This document shows positions 1-9,110 of a stretch of 64,000 nucleotides of DNA, one piece after another. The stretch's first letter is position 1. The number at the start of each line of letters is the position of its first letter. The translations under genes were made by a program, and so were the position numbers. The DNA is from Ignavibacteria bacterium (GTDB taxonomy: Bacteria > Bacteroidota > Ignavibacteria > SZUA-365): assembly GCA_016720835.1 (NCBI GenBank), contig JADKJW010000004.1, forward strand, positions 1-64,000. The letters are read 5' to 3'. The notes beneath the pieces were generated by a model. The model was not told where the DNA came from, did not search any database, and saw only the letters and a program-made list of their open reading frames with translations.

Positions 1-2328
1 AGTTCGCCGTGTGGACGACCCTGGACGGAGGTGGCACTTGGAATCCTGTTCCGGGTTCCGCCATTCCCGATCCGAGTTCGGGGGAATTCTCGAACGGGAA
101 CGGATTGTGCGTCAACGGGAACAGCGCCTGGTTCGGCACCGGCGAGCGCAACACCGGATTGGTCCGCGTGCTGCGCTCAGGCGACAGGGGACTGACCTGG
201 TCGACCGGAGGCATCCTCCCCGGCCTTGGAAATACACTGGTCTCCACCTGCTTCGCCACCCCAGCTCTCGGATGGACGCTCGGCGTCAACGGCAGCGTTT
301 CCTCCTCCACCAACGGCGGACAGACCTGGTCGCCGGCGCTTCCCACAGGAGCATTGAAAGGTACCTCCATCGCATACATCGGCGGTCCGGTCACTGGGGT
401 GACAGGCGCTTCCGGCGCGTTTGCGATGACTCCAGACAATGGTGTCACATGGAATGTGGAGCTGAAAGCGCCCACGCCAAAGTCGCTGAACGGTCTCTCT
501 TTTCCGACGCCCTCGATCGGATGGCTTGTGGGCGACGGCGGCATCATCGTGCGATGGATCGGGACGCCGTTCTACGTGCCGCCTCCGGATATTCCGGCGT
601 TGACGACCCCGCAGAATGCAGCCGTCAACGTCGCCGTCACACCCACGCTCGCATGGTTGCCGACGCCGCGCGCGCAAACCTACATTGTGGAGGTCGCCAT
701 CGACGCCGCCTTCCAGAATCTGTTCCTCAGAAAGACGAATGTGCGCGGGACGAGTGTCACTCTCCCCGTGTTGAGCACGAAAAGAACCTACTACTGGCGC
801 GTCCGATCTCAGAACAGCGGAGGTGAGAGCGGTTGGTCCGCCGCCTGGTCTTTCACCACGGTCGCATCCCTGCCCGCGGTTCCGCGGCTGAGCTGGCCTC
901 CGACCCCTGTCCGTCTCCATGCCCGTGCAGACGACGCTGCGCTGGAAGCCGGCTCTCGAAGCGGTCAGCTATCGCCTGCACGTCTACTCCATGACGCAGG
1001 GAGTCCCCGGCACCATCGTGGATCAGATAGGGATCACCGATACCATGTATCAGGTGAGTGGTCTCGAGTACAGCACGAAATATTTCTGGGAAGTCAGGGG
1101 CGCAAACGCGGGCGGAGAAAGTCTCTGGTCGGAAACCTGGAATTTCACCACCGTACCGGAATCTCCCGCCGTGCCCTCGCTGGTCTCGCCCGCACAGATG
1201 GCGGGCAATATCAGCATTTCGCCTTCGCTGGCGTGGTCCGGCGGCGACCGGGCGGAATTTTTCCAGATTCAGGTCGCGACCGATGTATCATTCAGCGCGA
1301 TCGTTTTCGACAAGGACAGTGTCCCGGCTTCACCGCTGACTGTCGTCCCCGCTCTGCAGCATGCCACCAAGTATTTCTGGCGCGTGCGGGCGCGCAACAC
1401 CGGCGGCGTGTCATCCTGGTCGGGCATCTGGTACTTCATCACAGCGGACGCGCCGCCTCCCGCCCCGCTGCTTGTATTCCCGGCCGACAGCGCCATGGAC
1501 CAGGGCATTGCCCTGCGCTTCCGATGGGATGCCGTCGCGGGCGCAACGAGCTATCATCTGCAGCTTGCCACCGATGCGGCATTCTCGGCGCTCGTCCGCG
1601 ATTCCGCAGCGGTGAAGCTCACAGAATGTCAGATCGGGGCACTCGGTTACTCGCGGACCTATCATTGGAGAGTTCGTGCATCCAATGCGGCGGGCCCTGG
1701 CGCGTGGTCCGCGGTCCGGATGTTCTCCACGGCCATCGCTCCTCCGCCCGTGCCGGCGCTTTCCGCCCCCGCGGACAATGCCGCGAACATCGACACCGCA
1801 GTGACGCTTTCGTGGCAGCCGGTGGCAGGCGCGTCCTCGTACAGGGTTCAGCTGTCGGTGGGAATCAATTTCTCAACGACGGTCGTCGACAGCGCGGGGC
1901 TCGCTGCGCCGGCATGCGCGGTCCATTCTCTGCGCGCGGAAACACTGTATTTCTGGAGAGTCGAAGCGGTGAATTCCTCGGGCGGCAGCGGATGGTCGGC
2001 CGTGTCGAGATTCACGACCAGGCAGTCCACGACGGCTGTCGACGACAATCCTTCCGCTCGTTCTCGAAACTTCACCCTGTCGCAGAACTATCCGAATCCT
2101 GTCGTTCGCCGTGCAGTAATTTCCTTTCAGCTTCCGACGGACTGTCGCGTTGCGCTCCGAATCTGCGACACATTCGGTCGGCTCGTCGAAACGCTTGTAC
2201 ATGCGGATCTGCGCGCCGGAATGCACACCGCGACGTTCGACGCGGAATCCTTGGCGCCGGGAGTCTACCTGTACATGCTCGAAACGGGACAGACAACGCT
2301 ATCCAGGACGATGATCATCATGAGATAG
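1..2328 (+). CDS. Secreted FN3-repeat protein with T9SS C-terminal sorting domain (5' partial, frameshifted)
   Basis: Probable cell-surface or secreted protein exported by the type IX system. The gene runs in from the left edge, so its start is missing. The first ~190 residues have WTTLDGGGTW / TNGGQTWS / DNGVTWN motifs typical of YCF48/BNR-type beta-propeller blades. Five fibronectin-III-like repeats of about 95 residues follow, each ending in a YYWRVRSQN...WSAAWSFTT-like strand. The last ~85 residues form a sorting domain (LSQNYPNPVVRRAVISFQLP ... GVYLYMLETGQ) ending in IMR. The frame changes at about 897-909, inside the second FN3 repeat: upstream coding is in the frame of position 3 and downstream in the frame of position 1, equivalent to one extra base (or two missing). 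Homology continues on both sides, so this is one gene with a sequencing error or a recent mutation. Ligand unknown. Confidence 0.85.
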
Positions 2329-2502
2329 TTTCCCGCCTCCGTCCATTGGGGCGATTGAGCGGCCCGTTCAACGCTTCCGTCCAGGTGTGGTTTCAGGACC
2401 ACTCAGGAAGCTCCGGTCATGAGCGCACGACGCATTGATGGAGCCGGAGAATGGCGGCGGAATAACCGCGACTGCGGCACCACCTCTCCCTCTCGCATGC
2501 AA

Positions 2503-2534
2503 CAACGGCGCCCCCCGCGAGAGGGGCGCCGTTG
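2503..2534. terminator. Perfect 12-bp stem-loop between convergent genes
   Basis: CAACGGCGCCCC (2503-2514) pairs perfectly with 2523-2534 around an 8-nt loop. It lies between the end of the FN3 protein (+) and the end of the lipoprotein at 2557 (-), so it could terminate both. There is no strong T-run on either side. The rest of 2329-2556 shows nothing recognisable. Confidence 0.5.
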
Positions 2535-2556
2535 CGATAAATCGGACGATGCGGTC

Positions 2557-3423
2557 TTATTCGACGTAGCTCGTCAGCTCCTGGATTTCGCCGGGGAGGG
2601 GGATGGTGGTGCCGACGACGGGCACGACGAACTTGGCGCTGTTCTGGAGGATCTTCACCTGCCCGTCGGGATTGTCGGAGAACCATGCCGACATCGTGAT
2701 CACGATCGGCGAACCGAGCGGGAGCGTGGCGGTGATGGTGACGGTGGTCTTCCACGCCTTGATGGTGGTGGAGCCCATGGTGAGGGTTTCGGTCTTCGAA
2801 TCGAGCCGGCCCTTGATCATCACCGTGATGGTGATGGGGAAGCCGCCGATGTTGAAGCTCATCTGCTCGCCGCTCGGGTTGCCGATGATCCACTCCTTGC
2901 CGACGTCATAGGCGTTGCCCGACTCGTCCTGGTACATCGCGAGGATATCCCAGGTCGGACCCGGGATGTTCGGCGGCGTGCCTCCGAACTGCGATGTAAC
3001 GAGATCGGAAAAACTCTTCAGCACTTCATTCGAGAAGCCGTACACCTGCACGCTCCGGGTGAACGACGCGCCGCTCGCGGAACCCGTCTCGGTGCGCACG
3101 AGGAGCGTGTCCTTCTCGAGCGTGCCGGCGTCGGTGCCGATGCGGTAGAACCAGTCGTTGTACGCGCCCTGGATGAGGCCGCCGTTGCCCTTGAGGACCA
3201 CGGTGTAGTTCCGCGTCGTGCTGGCGATGGGCACGCTGTTCGAGTCCAGATCCTGGCGCTTGAACACGTACTGCGCGTTCGCCTTGAGCTGCACGTAGAT
3301 TTTCGAGGTCGTGTTGTTATTGTTGTTGTTGTTGTTCGTGTCGTCGTCGGAGCAGCTTGGAAGGGCGGTGAACATGACTGCTGCCGCGACGACGAGCGTC
3401 GCGAAGGTGGCGAGTTTTTTCAT
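2557..3423 (-). CDS. Lipoprotein with poly-Asn linker
   Basis: A 288-residue exported lipoprotein of unknown function. The N-terminus is a typical lipoprotein signal (MKKLATFATLVVAAAVMF) with lipobox LPSC, giving lipidated Cys24. An acidic patch (SDDD) and a run of eight or nine Asn at about residues 29-37 follow, probably a flexible tether to the membrane. The rest looks all-beta, with alternating hydrophobic strands and TxTxTA-type segments. The poly-Asn run is encoded by a GTT/ATT-rich triplet tract on the plus strand (3312-3338), which could vary in length in frame. The gene stands alone between the FN3 protein and rpmA. No family was recognised. Confidence 0.75.
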   Translation of the reverse strand: MKKLATFATLVVAAAVMFTALPSCSDDDTNNNNNNNNTTSKIYVQLKANAQYVFKRQDLDSNSVPIASTTRNYTVVLKGNGGLIQGAYNDWFYRIGTDAGTLEKDTLLVRTETGSASGASFTRSVQVYGFSNEVLKSFSDLVTSQFGGTPPNIPGPTWDILAMYQDESGNAYDVGKEWIIGNPSGEQMSFNIGGFPITITVMIKGRLDSKTETLTMGSTTIKAWKTTVTITATLPLGSPIVITMSAWFSDNPDGQVKILQNSAKFVVPVVGTTIPLPGEIQELTSYVE

Positions 3424-3533
3424 GGAACTCTGACTCCTGTGTCTGGGGAATATGGCCGAAGGTCTGGTGAGTCGTTTCCCGCCCGCGACGGCGCGGAGGG
3501 TGTGTGTCGTGTTTCAGAACGGGAAATATAAGA

Positions 3534-3560
3534 AAAGGGATGTCAAAGCGACATCCCTTT
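3534..3560 (-). terminator. Intrinsic terminator of rplU-rpmA
   Basis: An 11-bp perfect stem (AAAGGGATGTC with its complement, 3534-3544 and 3550-3560) has a 5-nt loop. On the minus strand it is followed by TTTTCTTATATTT. It lies 28 bp beyond the rpmA stop codon and is the expected end of the ribosomal protein transcript. Confidence 0.85.
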
Positions 3561-3587
3561 CTCGATGCTGGAATGAAACTCCCTGCG

Positions 3588-3881
3588 TTATTCCGCGGGC
3601 TCCGCGACTGCGGCGGTCTCGACGACCGGAGCCGGGGTGATGCTGATGCGCTTGCGATCGCGGCCGACGCGCTCGAAGAGCACGGTGCCGTGCACCAGCG
3701 CGAAGAGCGTGTCGTCGCTGCCCTTGCCCACGTTGAGGCCGGGATGAAACTTCGTGCCGCGCTGGCGGACGAGGATGGAACCGGCACTGACGAATTCTCC
3801 GCCGAAGCGCTTCACGCCAAGATACTGCGGGTTGCTGTCGCGGCCGTTTCTGGAGCTGCCTAAACCTTTTTTATGCGCCAT
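3588..3881 (-). CDS. rpmA: 50S ribosomal protein L27
   Basis: Component of the large ribosomal subunit near the peptidyl-transferase centre. The 97-residue product begins MAHKKGLGSSRNGRDS, the usual mature L27 N-terminus, and contains the conserved YLGVKRFGGEFVSAGSILVRQRGTK-type core and the HPGLNVGKGSDDTLFAL segment. About 12 residues rich in Ala, Val and Glu (ETAAVAEPAE) extend the C-terminus beyond the usual length of about 85. There is no long N-terminal extension requiring Prp-type processing. The gene lies 18 bp downstream of rplU, the classic L21-L27 operon, and ends at a strong intrinsic terminator. Confidence 0.97.
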   Translation of the reverse strand: MAHKKGLGSSRNGRDSNPQYLGVKRFGGEFVSAGSILVRQRGTKFHPGLNVGKGSDDTLFALVHGTVLFERVGRDRKRISITPAPVVETAAVAEPAE

Positions 3882-3899
3882 GACTGTCCTCTGTCGAGC

Positions 3900-4211
3900 T
3901 TACTTCGTGATGCGTTCGATTTCGATCTGCGTCAGGCGCTGGCGGTGCCCGTTGAGCTTGCGGAAGCCTTTGCGACGCTTTTTCTTGAAGACGATGACTT
4001 TCTCGTCCTTGATGTGCGCCAGCACTTTCGCGGTCACGGAGGCGTTCGCCACCGACGGGGTGCCTATCTGCAGGGCGTTTCCGTCGGAGAACATGAGGAC
4101 CTCGGAGAATTCCACGGTCGATCCGATCTCTTCGGCGAGGAGGGGAACGTAGAGTTTCTGGGTCTCGGTGACTTTGAACTGCTGGCCGGCAATATTTACG
4201 ACTGCATACAT
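3900..4211 (-). CDS. rplU: 50S ribosomal protein L21
   Basis: Large-subunit ribosomal protein that binds 23S rRNA. The start was placed at 4211 because the product then begins MYAVVNIAGQQFKVTETQKL, the normal L21 N-terminus; an upstream in-frame start would add 25 unrelated residues. The product is 103 residues, the usual length. It contains the conserved GTPSVANASVTAKVLAHIKDEKVIVFKKKRRKG-type KOW/loop region followed by HRQRLTQIEIERI. It is first in the rplU-rpmA operon. The 140 bp upstream, AT-rich for this window, should hold the promoter. Confidence 0.97.
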   Translation of the reverse strand: MYAVVNIAGQQFKVTETQKLYVPLLAEEIGSTVEFSEVLMFSDGNALQIGTPSVANASVTAKVLAHIKDEKVIVFKKKRRKGFRKLNGHRQRLTQIEIERITK

Positions 4212-4352
4212 GGTATTCAATACAACCTGATAATGATGCATCCTATTCAGAACTTCAAACATAGGGATTCCGGGCATGCAAGTCAACCTTGCCGCGGTTT
4301 TTTTTCAAAACAGGCCCGATTTCCTTCGATCTTTTTCCGCCGCCGCCGGACC

Positions 4353-5264
4353 TCAGCAGTTCACGCAGGGGTTATCGCCGCCGTTATACTCCTGCGTCTC
4401 GATCTGTATCGTCGCGTGCGCGATTCCGAATTCCTCGCGCAGCGCGGCGGCGAGCGCGGCGAGCGCGGCATCGCCGGCAGGCGCGTCGCCGTTGCGCACG
4501 ATCACGTGGCAGCTCAACGCCGGCAGGTTCGACGCGATGGTCCACAGGTGCAGGTCGTGCACATCGGCCACCCAGGGAAACGCGAGCAGGCTCGCGCGGA
4601 TGGCGCCCGCATCGGCGCCCTCGGGCGCGGCCTCGAGCAGGATGCCCGTCGCCTCGCGCGTCAGGCGGTACGCGCTCACGAGCACCACCACCGCGATCGC
4701 GATGGAGAGCGCCGGATCGAGCCAGGGCAGGTCCCACAGCAGCATCGCCAGTCCGGCCACCACGATGCCGGCGCTCGAGAAGAGATCGCCGAGCACGTGC
4801 AGGAACGCGCTGCGCGCGTTGAGCGTGCGCGCCCCGCGGAGCAGCAGGGCGCTCGCGATGTTCGCGGCGATGCCGACGGACGCCACCGCGAGCATGAGCG
4901 GCGTGTCGATGCGCACGGGATGCATGAGCCGCTGCACGCCCTCGTACGCGATGACGCCGCACACGACGAGCAGCGTCACGCCGTTGATGAAGGCGGCGAG
5001 GATTTCCACGCGGCGCAGGCCGTACGTGAAGCGGTCCGTGGCGGGACGCGCGGCAAGCCGCATGGCGACGTAGCTGAGCAGCAGCGCGAGACTGTCGACC
5101 AGCATGTGCCCCGCGTCGGAGATCAGCGCGAGGCTGCCGCTCACGAGTCCGCCGATGACCTCCACGACGAGAATCACGGACGTGAACAGCAACGCCCAGA
5201 CGAGACGCCGCCGTTCGTCGATCCGCCCTGTTGTCGTGTGCTCGTGCCGGTGTGTGTGTGCCAT
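4353..5264 (-). CDS. Cation diffusion facilitator (CzcD/ZitB-like zinc exporter)
   Basis: Inner-membrane antiporter expected to export Zn2+ or related divalent metals in exchange for protons. The start at 5264 gives a His-rich cytoplasmic tail (MAHTHRHEHTTTG), typical of CzcD-type CDF proteins. Six membrane segments follow, with the metal-site motif SDAGHMLVDSLALLLSYVAM in TM2 (Asp and His/Asp ligands) and the second pair HVLGDLFSSAG in TM5. The C-terminal cytoplasmic domain (DVHDLHLWTIASNLPALSCHVIV) is the ferredoxin-like metal-binding dimerisation domain. Length 303 residues, standard for the family. It ends in PCVNC, an additional possible metal-binding Cys pair. It is divergent from the DUF4292 gene. 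Confidence 0.93.
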   Translation of the reverse strand: MAHTHRHEHTTTGRIDERRRLVWALLFTSVILVVEVIGGLVSGSLALISDAGHMLVDSLALLLSYVAMRLAARPATDRFTYGLRRVEILAAFINGVTLLVVCGVIAYEGVQRLMHPVRIDTPLMLAVASVGIAANIASALLLRGARTLNARSAFLHVLGDLFSSAGIVVAGLAMLLWDLPWLDPALSIAIAVVVLVSAYRLTREATGILLEAAPEGADAGAIRASLLAFPWVADVHDLHLWTIASNLPALSCHVIVRNGDAPAGDAALAALAAALREEFGIAHATIQIETQEYNGGDNPCVNC

Positions 5265-5479
5265 GATGGTTCGGAAAATACGCATCGGCGGGATCAAACG
5301 CGCCGGGGCCGCGCTTTTCTCCCTTGCCCGGCGCGGAGCGCCCCGCTATATTTGACCCGCGATGCGGCATCAGGCCCCGGCAGCCCGTCGTCATGGAGGC
5401 ACGTCCACTGCAGGCGTGCTTTTGCGTATCCTCCGCGCATTTCCCCCGGCATGCAATTCACGTCGAAATCTCCCGGATC

Positions 5480-6268
5480 ATGATACACGGTTTCTCCCGA
5501 TTCTCCGCCCTCACGCTCTCCGTTTCTCTCGCCGTCGTCCTGCTCGCGTGTTCCGGCACGAAGGGCATCGACGCCTCGGGTCCTCTCGATCCGGCCGCGG
5601 TCATTGCGGCGGTGGAAGCGCGCAATGCCGTAGTGCGCGCGCTCACCGGCGAGGGTACCATTTCGGTGGATACTCCCGAGCTCGCGAACACGGGCAACAT
5701 CGAGGTGCGCATCCTCAAACCCGACTCGATGCTGCTGATCATCACGGGTCCCTTCGGCATGAGCGTCGCGAAGGGCCTCGTCACCAGCAGCGACTTCACG
5801 TTCTACAACGGACTCGAAAACTCCGTGGCCACCGGCGCGACGACGGCGAAGAATCTGAAGAACATCATCCGCATCCCGATCGAGTTCCGCGACATCGTCG
5901 ATATCGCGAGCGGGACGATGGGCTTCGAGCGACGTCCGAAGAACGTCATCCCCACAGGAGCGGCGATGGAGGGCGGATACCGCCTCACCTATGCGGGCGC
6001 CAGCGAAAGCACCACGTACGACATCGATCTCGAACACTCCGCGGTGAAACGCTATCTCCGCAAATCAGCGGGAGGCGACATCATCGAGGATGTGACGTTC
6101 AAGGATTTTCGAAAGAAGGCCGATCTCTATCTGCCCACCATCATCACCATTCTCCGTCCAGGTTTCAGCGAGAGCATCTCGCTCGTGTACGAGCGAATGT
6201 CCCTGAACAACCCCCCGCTCGATTTCAGCATACGTATTCCCAAATCGGCGACGAAGATCAGGTTCTGA
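5480..6268 (+). CDS. DUF4292-type lipoprotein
   Basis: A 262-residue lipoprotein resembling the DUF4292 family of Bacteroidota and Chlorobiota, related in fold to LolA/LolB-like lipid-binding proteins (family knowledge; function not established). The start at 5480 gives a signal peptide MIHGFSRFSALTLSVSLAVV with lipobox LLAC (Cys24). The body has the features of this group: GEGTISVDTPELANTGNIEVRILKPDSMLL, then GPFGMSVAKGLVTSSDFTFYN and a C-terminal GFSESISLVYERMSLNNPPLDF segment. It lies 118 bp upstream of the EnvC-like gene and could be cotranscribed with it, which suggests an envelope role. Confidence 0.8.
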   Translation: MIHGFSRFSALTLSVSLAVVLLACSGTKGIDASGPLDPAAVIAAVEARNAVVRALTGEGTISVDTPELANTGNIEVRILKPDSMLLIITGPFGMSVAKGLVTSSDFTFYNGLENSVATGATTAKNLKNIIRIPIEFRDIVDIASGTMGFERRPKNVIPTGAAMEGGYRLTYAGASESTTYDIDLEHSAVKRYLRKSAGGDIIEDVTFKDFRKKADLYLPTIITILRPGFSESISLVYERMSLNNPPLDFSIRIPKSATKIRF

Positions 6269-6386
6269 TCCGTTCGCGGCCATTTTCTCATGTGTTGCGC
6301 GAAGCGATTCGCGTAATTCGTTGCTATTGCATTTCTTTTGGCTTCGATATACCGTATTTTCCGGGAAGTCATTCGAGAGTGCCAGA

Positions 6387-7988
6387 GTGCGACTTCCGCA
6401 GAAGTTCCTGATTGTTTTCATTCTGCTCTTCGGCCTCTTCCCGGCGACCTCGGAAATGGCGAGGACGGAAAAGCGATCCAAGGAGAGTGCCGCCGCGAAA
6501 GCGCGAGCCGGTAAAGGCAAGGCATCGTCTACGGTATCGAAGAAACCGCAGAAGAAGGGAGCTCCCGTCAAGGCGACGGTTTCATCATCGAAGAAGAATC
6601 CCGCATCGAAAAAGGGATCGGCAAAGCCGGTCACCTTGAAATCAGGCGGGCGGCGCGCCGCATCGAAAAGCAAGGCCACGGCCGTGAACAGCCGCGTCTC
6701 GAAGCCGGGATCGCAGGGTCGCAATGCGAAGAAGGCGGTGACGACCCCGTCGAAGCCGTCGTCAAGCAAGTCCGCGCGGACCGAGGTTGCGGTTAAAAAT
6801 CTTCCGCAGAGCAAGACGCTCCGGCTCAAGCAGAGTGAACTCGACAAGATCCGCGAGGACATCAGGCAGTACGAGTCGCGGCTGGCCGAGAGTCGAAAGA
6901 CGGAGCGGAACACGCTCGAGCGGCTGGATCTCTTCGACCGTCAGACCTCGCTGATACGCAAGGTCGTCTCGCACCTCAGCGCGGAAATCGAGGACAACAA
7001 GCGCGAGATCGACGTCGCGCAGAGTCGCCTGCGGACGGAAGAGCAGCGTCTCGCCCGCTTGAAAGCCTCGTATGCGCGCTACCTTGTCAGCGCCTACAAG
7101 CGCGGCAAGGCGCATGACACCGAGCTGCTGCTCACGTCCACCTCGCTCAATCACATGTTCATCCGCTCGAAGTATCTCAAGGCATTCACGGGCCGTCAGA
7201 AGTCCGAGGCCGAGGAGATCCGCGAGCGTCAGGAAGCGGTCCAGGCGCAGAAAATGCTGCTCGAGAGCAAGGTCGTGAAGCAGAAGAGCACGGTGAACGC
7301 GAAGCAGGGCGAGGAACTCACGCTCAAGCGCAAGGCGGAGGAGCACAAGGAACTGCTCGATCAGGTGCGCGAGGACAAGGCCGCATATCAGGCCGAGCTG
7401 AGACGCAAGCAGGCGGCCGCCGCGAAAATCGAGCGCCTGATCGCCGACCTGATCGAGCGCGAGCGTGCGAAGCGCGCGGAGAGCAGCGCGCGCAAGGGTG
7501 AAACGACGCCCGGCATCGGCCGGGGCACGGCCCGCGGGGACAATGCGATCGCCTCCCTCCCGAGCCGCGCGATATCCGAAACCGCCTTCGGCAGATTGAA
7601 GGGGCAGCTTCCGTGGCCGCTTGCGGAGGGCCGGCTTGTCACCGGATTCGGCGATCAGACGAACCCGAAACTCGGCACCGTCATTCCCAGCAACGGCATC
7701 GACATCGCGGCCTCTCCCGGCGCCGCCGTGCGGGTGGTCGCCGACGGCACGATTTCCATGCTGTACTTCATTGCCGGTTACGGCAATCTCCTGATCGTGA
7801 ATCACGACGACGGCTTCCGCACCGTCTACGCGCATCTGTCCGGCATTTCCGTGCGCGAGGGCCAGCGCGTGAGGGCCGGACAGACCATCGCGCGCAGCGC
7901 CGAGGGCATCACCGGCGCGCAGGTGCACTTCGAACTCTGGCGGGAGAAGAACAAACTGAATCCGCTGTCGTGGCTGGCGAAACGGTGA
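6387..7988 (+). CDS. EnvC-like murein hydrolase activator with degenerate LytM (M23) domain
   Basis: Periplasmic coiled-coil/LytM protein, probably activating a cell-wall amidase at division rather than cutting peptidoglycan itself. The GTG start at 6387 was chosen because it begins the signal peptide (VRLPQKFLIVFILLFGLF); the upstream in-frame TTG adds an unlikely tail. After the signal there is a Lys/Ser/Ala-rich low-complexity region (about residues 25-135), a long coiled coil (about 140-390) and a C-terminal M23 domain (about 410-533). The HxGxD zinc motif reads SNGID (His replaced by Ser435, Asp439 kept), and HxH reads QVH (Gln512, His514). With two ligands lost, hydrolysis is unlikely, as in EnvC and NlpD. 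Active-site His483 (YAHLS) remains. Confidence 0.85.
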   Translation: MRLPQKFLIVFILLFGLFPATSEMARTEKRSKESAAAKARAGKGKASSTVSKKPQKKGAPVKATVSSSKKNPASKKGSAKPVTLKSGGRRAASKSKATAVNSRVSKPGSQGRNAKKAVTTPSKPSSSKSARTEVAVKNLPQSKTLRLKQSELDKIREDIRQYESRLAESRKTERNTLERLDLFDRQTSLIRKVVSHLSAEIEDNKREIDVAQSRLRTEEQRLARLKASYARYLVSAYKRGKAHDTELLLTSTSLNHMFIRSKYLKAFTGRQKSEAEEIRERQEAVQAQKMLLESKVVKQKSTVNAKQGEELTLKRKAEEHKELLDQVREDKAAYQAELRRKQAAAAKIERLIADLIERERAKRAESSARKGETTPGIGRGTARGDNAIASLPSRAISETAFGRLKGQLPWPLAEGRLVTGFGDQTNPKLGTVIPSNGIDIAASPGAAVRVVADGTISMLYFIAGYGNLLIVNHDDGFRTVYAHLSGISVREGQRVRAGQTIARSAEGITGAQVHFELWREKNKLNPLSWLAKR

Positions 7989-8041
7989 GTTTTGAGGAGA
8001 CACACGCACATCTGTTGAATCAGGAATCTTTCACGGCTGTT

Positions 8042-8079
8042 CTTCGGGAGCTCCGCTCCAAGGCTGTTCTTCGGGAGCT
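8042..8079 (+). repeat. Partial REP copies
   Basis: Two incomplete copies of the REP core: CTTCGGGAGCTCCGCTCC truncated before CGAAG at 8042-8059, and the half-site CTTCGGGAGCTC followed by AACATCCACG at about 8069-8080. The same AACATCCACGTCTGTTCTTCGG spacer recurs at 9018-9037, so longer blocks were copied, not only the hairpin. Confidence 0.7.
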
Positions 8080-8096
8080 CAACATCCACGTCTGTT

Positions 8097-8174
8097 CTTC
8101 GGGAGCTCCGCTCCCGAAGCAGCGGCATCGGCGCTTCCGACGCACGTTCCTGATCGGGAGCAGAGCTCCCGATC
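8097..8174. repeat. REPIN: two inverted REP hairpins
   Basis: The first hairpin is at 8097-8119 (stem CTTCGGGAGC with its complement, 3-nt loop). The second, in opposite polarity, is at 8152-8174 (stem GATCGGGAGC with its complement, loop AGA). They are separated by 32 bp containing GCAGCGGCATCGGCGCTTCC. Paired inverted REPs of this kind are known as REPINs. The pair sits about 180 bp upstream of the RAYT gene, and a second pair occurs downstream. Confidence 0.8.
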
Positions 8175-8261
8175 AACATATCCTATATTCGTGGTCAACC
8201 GGTCGGCCTCGTCTGAACCTCGAACACCGCATGCACCGTTCAAGAGTCCATCGTGCTTGTC

Positions 8262-8284
8262 CTTCGGGAGCTCCGCTCCCGAAG
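8262..8284. repeat. Single REP hairpin upstream of RAYT
   Basis: A perfect 10-bp stem CTTCGGGAGC/GCTCCCGAAG with loop TCC, identical to the cores at 8097, 8950 and 9033. It lies 70 bp before the transposase start codon, where it could serve as a target or end for the enzyme. Confidence 0.8.
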
Positions 8285-8354
8285 TCGTTGCTCGCAAACA
8301 GAGATAGTCTATTTTTGTCGCTCAGTCCATGCTTCCATACCGATCATTCCAATC

Positions 8355-8891
8355 ATGGCTCCCTGGAAAACCGCCCCGGACACCACTTGCTGCTTCGCAA
8401 CAAAATCAGTGGTTGCCTGGCTCCCAATCCTGGAATCGTCAGAAGCTGCAGAGATTGTAGTTGATTCATTGAAGTATGCAGTGACGCATAAAATGGTCCG
8501 ACTCCATGCGTATGTGATCATGCCAACTCATGCACATTTTATTTTTTCGGCTGCAAATGGGAAAGTCATCTCAAACATGATGCGTGATTTTGGCACGCAT
8601 TCGTCCCGTGCCCTTACCGAGCATTTGCTGCATGCAGGTAAAACCGACTTCCTTCGGTGTTTTGAAGATGCCGCATTGGAAGCCCGACGTGGAAATTCCT
8701 TCAAGGTTTGGCAGGATGGCTTCCATCCGATTACACTGTTCAACAGAACGTTTTACGAACAAAAACGTGATTACATCCACAGCAATCCGGTTCGGAAAGG
8801 CCTTGTCGAAAAACCGGAATACTGGAAGTACTCGAGCGCCAGAAATTACATTCTTGGAGATCAGTCCATCATTACTGTGGACTGCATCTGA
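8355..8891 (+). CDS. REP-associated tyrosine transposase (RAYT, IS200-like Y1 fold)
   Basis: Single-strand DNA transposase of the HUH/Y1 class, domesticated in many genomes to move REP/REPIN sequences. The 178-residue product begins MAPWKTAPDT; an in-frame start further upstream would translate through a REP, so the ATG at 8355 was preferred. The HUH motif is MPTHAHFIF (His59 and His61). The C-terminal block WQDGFHPITLFNRTFYEQKRDYIHSNPVRKGLVEKPE with WKYSSARNY is characteristic of the Bacteroidota-type REP-associated family, and its Tyr residues include the likely nucleophile. It is flanked on both sides by REP hairpins with identical stems, supporting a functional pairing. The coding region is less GC-rich than its neighbours, consistent with transfer. 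Confidence 0.88.
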   Translation: MAPWKTAPDTTCCFATKSVVAWLPILESSEAAEIVVDSLKYAVTHKMVRLHAYVIMPTHAHFIFSAANGKVISNMMRDFGTHSSRALTEHLLHAGKTDFLRCFEDAALEARRGNSFKVWQDGFHPITLFNRTFYEQKRDYIHSNPVRKGLVEKPEYWKYSSARNYILGDQSIITVDCI

Positions 8892-8949
8892 ACATACGAT
8901 GTGAGGCCGAGAAGGGCTGTTCTTCGGGAGCCCAACATCAAAGCCTGTT

Positions 8950-8972
8950 CTTCGGGAGCTCCGCTCCCGAAG
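8950..8972. repeat. REP hairpin downstream of RAYT
   Basis: The same 23-nt hairpin as at 8097 (stem CTTCGGGAGC, loop TCC). It is preceded by a half-site CTTCGGGAGC at 8922 and followed by GCAGTGGCATCGGCGCTTCC, which also follows the copies at 8097 and 9033 with few changes. Confidence 0.8.
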
Positions 8973-9032
8973 CAGTGGCATCGGCGCTTCCAGCGCACGT
9001 TCCTTATGGGGAGCTCAACATCCACGTCTGTT

Positions 9033-9110
9033 CTTCGGGAGCTCCGCTCCCGAAGCAGTGGCACCGGCGCTCTCCACGCAGGTTCCTGATCGGGAGCGGA
9101 GCTCCCGATC
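9033..9110. repeat. Second REPIN
   Basis: REP hairpin at 9033-9055 (CTTCGGGAGC stem) plus an inverted partner at 9088-9110 (GATCGGGAGC stem, loop GGA), with a 32-bp spacer. This is the same architecture and length as 8097-8174. The stretch 8892-9242 contains no other recognisable feature. Confidence 0.8.
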
